Assembly: GCA_002343505.1 (NCBI GenBank)
Contig: DDQZ01000046.1
Coordinates: 89,829 to 107,072 of the forward strand
Source of the DNA: Verrucomicrobiaceae bacterium UBA2429
GTDB taxonomy: Bacteria; Verrucomicrobiota; Verrucomicrobiia; Verrucomicrobiales; Verrucomicrobiaceae
Length of the DNA stretch: 17,244 nucleotides
Direction of reading: 5' to 3'
Part shown: positions 15,109-17,244 of the stretch, one piece after another
Layout of the letters: the number at the start of each line of letters is the position of its first letter
Position numbering within the stretch: position 1 is the first letter of the stretch
Position numbers and translations under genes: made by a program
Notes under the pieces: model-generated
Database searches by the model: none
Told to the model about the DNA's origin: nothing
The model's input: only the letters and a program-made list of their open reading frames with translations

Positions 15109-15894
15109 TCAGCCAAGCGCCGGGATCGAGGCCAGCAGGCGGCGCGTGTAATCATGCCGGGGCTGGCCGCACACCTCCTCGGCGGGGCCGGCCTCCACCA
15201 CCCGGCCGCCGTTCATCACAAGGATCTCATCGCTCATGTGGCGCACCACCGCCAGGTCGTGGGCGATGAACAGATATGTCAGCTTGAACTCGTCCTGCAA
15301 ATCCTTCAGCAGGTTCAAAATGGACGCCTGCACGCTCACATCCAGCGCGCTGACCGGCTCGTCGCAGATCAAAAACTTCGGACGCACCGCCAGCGCCCGC
15401 GCGATGCCCACGCGCTGCCGCTGCCCGCCGCTGAACTCGTGCGGGTAGCGCCTCAGCGAGTCCTCCGGCAGGCCCACCCGGTGCAGCAGCGCCGCCGAGA
15501 CATCCCGCCTCCGCGCCCGGTCCATGTCCTTGAAGTGAATGCCCAGCGGCTCCCCCAGGATCGCCTCGATCGTCATGCGCGGATTCAGCGAGCCGATCGG
15601 GTCCTGGAACACCATCTGCATCTCCCGCCGCAGCGGGCGGAACTCCGCCTCGCTCATGCCCAGGATTTCCCGGTCCCTGTACCATGCCGCGCCGCCGGTG
15701 GGCTTGATCAGCTTCAGCAGCGCGCGCGAGACCGTGGACTTGCCGCTGCCGCTCTCCCCCACCAGGCCCAGCGTCCTGCCCTCCTCCACAGCGAAAGACA
15801 CCCCGTCCACAGCCCTCACCACGCCGGCGGGGCGCAGCCAGCCGGAGCGGACGGGGAAATGGACTTGCAGGTTTTCGACTCGGACAAGGGGCAT
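15109..15894 (-). CDS. oligopeptide/dipeptide ABC transporter ATPase (OppF/DppF type)
   Basis: The 261-residue protein carries Walker A GESGSGKS (46-53), Gln97 in MVFQDPIGSLNPRMT (a hallmark of the peptide/nickel uptake group), signature FSGGQRQR (154-161), Walker B LICDEP (175-180) and His212. The N-terminal GVVRAVDGVSF and the SLNPRMT loop point to the OppF/DppF subunit that normally pairs with an OppD/DppD ATPase to energise peptide import. The usual C-terminal oligo_HPY extension is reduced: the protein ends at QPRHDYTRRLLASIPALG, against about 320 residues in typical OppF. The ATG at 15894 (MPLVRVENLQVHF) fits the family start. No partner permease, D-type ATPase or binding protein is in the window, and the region upstream is non-coding, so it appears to be an orphan or first gene. 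Confidence 0.92.
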   Translation of the reverse strand: MPLVRVENLQVHFPVRSGWLRPAGVVRAVDGVSFAVEEGRTLGLVGESGSGKSTVSRALLKLIKPTGGAAWYRDREILGMSEAEFRPLRREMQMVFQDPIGSLNPRMTIEAILGEPLGIHFKDMDRARRRDVSAALLHRVGLPEDSLRRYPHEFSGGQRQRVGIARALAVRPKFLICDEPVSALDVSVQASILNLLKDLQDEFKLTYLFIAHDLAVVRHMSDEILVMNGGRVVEAGPAEEVCGQPRHDYTRRLLASIPALG

Positions 15895-16104
15895 GAGCGG
15901 CGGACTCTAACACAACCCCGCCCCATGCCAACGCAAACACCGCCGATTTCCAGGCGCGCGGCGCTGAAAAGCGGCAAACCCCTCATGGAACTGCCGCCCC
16001 AAAAGCGGGACAAGCCGGATCAGACCCTGCAACCTGCCCCCGCAGCCGCAAAGCTGGCGAGCCCCCTGCGAAACCGGTTGGAAACACCACTTGCGCGGCG
16101 ATGC

Positions 16105-16124
16105 CCCATTCACGCGCAACACCA
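16105..16124. repeat. 20-bp direct repeat, copy 1
   Basis: CCCATTCACGCGCAACACCA at this position recurs at 16189-16208 with one mismatch. On the minus strand each copy reads TGGTGTTGCGYGTGAATGGG. In both places a GC-rich sequence lies on the right flank: GGCCCCGGTCATC here (minus strand) and the 24-bp arm at the second copy. This suggests two members of one short palindrome-associated repeat family. Confidence 0.7.
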
Positions 16125-16150
16125 GATGACCGGGGCCGGCCAAAAAAATT

Positions 16151-16231
16151 CGCGCGGCATGGCAGTCAGGCCGTCGGAATATCCCGATCCCATTCACACG
16201 CAACACCACGGCCTGACTGCCATGCCGCGCG
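16151..16231. repeat. perfect 24-bp inverted repeat with 33-base loop
   Basis: The left arm 16151-16174 (CGCGCGGCATGGCAGT then CAGGCCGT) is the exact reverse complement of the right arm 16208-16231 (ACGGCCTGACTGCC then ATGCCGCGCG). The loop spans 16175-16207 and holds most of the second direct-repeat copy. There is no T-run, so it is not a simple terminator. It resembles a REP/MITE-like mobile palindrome or a protein-binding cruciform. It ends about 80 bases before the first intact CRISPR repeat. Confidence 0.85.
16189..16208. repeat. 20-bp direct repeat, copy 2
   Basis: CCCATTCACACGCAACACCA differs from copy 1 (16105-16124) by a single G-to-A change. It sits in the loop of the 24-bp inverted repeat and touches its right arm at 16208. 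Confidence 0.7.
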
Positions 16232-16260
16232 GCTCAAAGTCTTGAGCCTCTGATGCAGGT

Positions 16261-16274
16261 GTGGCGACTGATGC
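16261..16274. repeat. decayed terminal CRISPR repeat
   Basis: GTGGCGACTGATGC (16261-16274) equals the last 14 bases of the 36-bp repeat. The other 22 positions to its left do not match. It is followed by a 34-base spacer-like stretch (16275-16308), the normal spacer length, so it counts as a degenerate repeat. Such a repeat usually marks the end of an array away from the leader. Confidence 0.75.
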
Positions 16275-16308
16275 CTTGCCTTGGGAGTCTTGGCTGAATC
16301 TCTTTTTG

Positions 16309-17244
16309 CCGCCTCAAGCTCTCCTGAATCGTGGCGACTGATGCCACCATTGCCCAACTCCAAGAGCGTCTTGAAGACCGCCTCAAGCTCTCCTGAATCG
16401 TGGCGACTGATGCCAAGGCTCTGAAAACGAACGTCGCGAAGTGGATTACCGCCTCAAGCTCTCCTGAATCGTGGCGACTGATGCAAGCGCGCGGGCTAAT
16501 AGCCCTGTTCGCGCGAGACCGCCTCAAGCTCTCCTGAATCGTGGCGACTGATGCGGTGCTGGCGGAATGATCCGGGCGGCACTGACCTCCGCCTCAAGCT
16601 CTCCTGAATCGTGGCGACTGATGCTTTAGAATCTGTTATAGCAACAACATAATCCCTTCCGCCTCAAGCTCTCCTGAATCGTGGCGACTGATGCCCGGGA
16701 TGGTCAAATACTTGCCCGCCTTGGGCTTCCGCCTCAAGCTCTCCTGAATCGTGGCGACTGATGCTGACGCCGATGCGGTAAATGCGTCCCTCCTCCTGCC
16801 GCCTCAAGCTCTCCTGAATCGTGGCGACTGATGCGACATGGGCGGGTTCATCTCAGCCGCGTTAGCTGCCGCCTCAAGCTCTCCTGAATCGTGGCGACTG
16901 ATGCGGAACTGGAGGATGGCAGCAGGTTGAGCCTGCAACCGCCTCAAGCTCTCCTGAATCGTGGCGACTGATGCCCGGAGGGCGTGCGCGTGTCCAAGTT
17001 GATGTGCTCCCGCCTCAAGCTCTCCTGAATCGTGGCGACTGATGCCGAGGAGGAGGGTGTTGTCGCCGTAGGTCGTGGACCGCCTCAAGCTCTCCTGAAT
17101 CGTGGCGACTGATGCCTGCGCTGCGGAAAATGACTGCGCCTCGGCGGTGCTCCGCCTCAAGCTCTCCTGAATCGTGGCGACTGATGCCACCGTCGTCATC
17201 TTGTGTGACGCGCTGCACGCGCCGCCTCAAGCTCTCCTGAATCG
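16309..17244 (-). CRISPR. CRISPR array, 36-bp repeat, at least 13 spacers, runs off the window
   Basis: Thirteen identical 36-bp repeats start at 16309, 16378, 16449, 16519, 16589, 16659, 16729, 16799, 16869, 16939, 17010, 17080 and 17152, with a fourteenth cut off at 17222-17244. On the + strand the repeat begins CCGCCTCAAGCTCTCC and ends CGTGGCGACTGATGC. The 13 spacers between them are all different and are 33-36 bases long, mostly 34. The bases flanking the repeat vary, which fixes its limits. I assign transcription to the minus strand because the left end is decayed and the minus-strand repeat folds better: UCAGG pairs with CUUGA through one G-U pair, an A-C mismatch on the other strand. 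The repeat lacks the ATTGAAAC end of many type I and III repeats and I cannot assign it to a subtype. No cas gene lies in the window; leader and effector are expected to the right. Confidence 0.98.

Larger units (their letters stand above)
15895..16308. other. non-coding stretch between oppF-type gene and CRISPR array
   Basis: No convincing gene is seen here. An open frame from ATG 15924 to TGA 16245 (107 residues, rich in Pro, Arg and Ala, starting MPTQTPPISRR) has no recognisable domain and runs through the inverted repeat. I looked for tRNA, SRP RNA, cobalamin, TPP and SAM riboswitch cores and saw none. What can be supported is listed separately: a 20-bp direct repeat pair, a perfect 24-bp inverted repeat, a 7-bp hairpin (GGCTCAA-AGTC-TTGAGCC, 16231-16248) and a decayed CRISPR repeat. 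Promoters for the oppF-type gene would also lie at the left end. Confidence 0.6.

Noticed and set aside
12033..15269. 1078-codon open frame on the + strand
   Set aside because: It runs antisense to the ABCG-type, rodA and oppF-type genes, is rich in His, Gln, Arg and Ala, and has no domain. It is a typical GC-rich shadow frame.
15924..16245. Possible small + strand gene between the oppF-type gene and the array
   Set aside because: It has no recognisable domain, runs through the inverted repeat and has no ribosome binding site.
16130..16308. tracrRNA-like anti-repeat next to the array
   Set aside because: Only the 14-base decayed repeat in direct orientation was found. No separate partial match able to pair with the repeat was visible by eye.
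16804..17230. Minus-strand open frames with repeated peptides (ISRHDSGELEA, SVATIQESLRR)
   Set aside because: These are translations of the CRISPR repeat. The roughly 70-base period is not a multiple of three, so the peptide shifts frame between units; this is not a repeat protein.
16309..17244. Self-targeting spacers against this window
   Set aside because: I compared spacers with the window by eye and saw no match. This is not a substitute for a computed search.

Overview
This GC-rich window carries a run of ordinary bacterial housekeeping and envelope genes and ends inside a CRISPR array. The mix of genes (a YebC protein with the N-terminus MGAQWKQKW, a secreted PhoD-like phosphatase, large TolC/HlyD efflux proteins, RodA) suggests a Verrucomicrobiota or other PVC-group bacterium. 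That assignment is inference; no rRNA or other phylogenetic marker is present.

Left part (1-4555). The window opens with the last 29 codons of an unidentified gene. A YebC/PmpR-family protein and S-methyl-5'-thioadenosine phosphorylase follow on the + strand. Two minus-strand genes, a PhoD-like phosphatase and an alpha/beta-hydrolase lipoprotein, are joined by an ATGA stop/start overlap.

Middle (4701-10629). A + strand operon encodes an outer-membrane TolC-type lipoprotein, a large HlyD/MacA-type adaptor and a MacB/LolD-type ATPase. All three are joined by ATGA overlaps, but no permease follows. It converges on a minus-strand pair, a MacroD/YmdB-type macrodomain protein followed by a DraG-type ADP-ribosylglycohydrolase, also joined by ATGA. 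Both are families that remove or process ADP-ribose.

Right part (10737-15894). Four minus-strand genes are read in the order oligopeptide-type ABC ATPase, RodA, ABCG-type half transporter, secreted protein. The ABCG-type protein has lost the canonical signature (LSGGQ) and Q-loop residues. The secreted protein resembles archaemetzincin around its active site but lacks every zinc ligand. A likely terminator sits between rodA and the ABCG-type gene.

End (15895-17244). A roughly 410-bp stretch without a convincing gene holds a perfect 24-bp inverted repeat and a pair of 20-bp direct repeats. It is followed by a CRISPR array with 13 complete 36-bp repeats, one truncated repeat at the window edge and one decayed repeat at the left end. 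The decayed left end and the fold of the repeat both point to transcription on the minus strand from a leader beyond the right edge. No cas gene is in the window, so the system type is unknown; this is the most promising place to look for something new.
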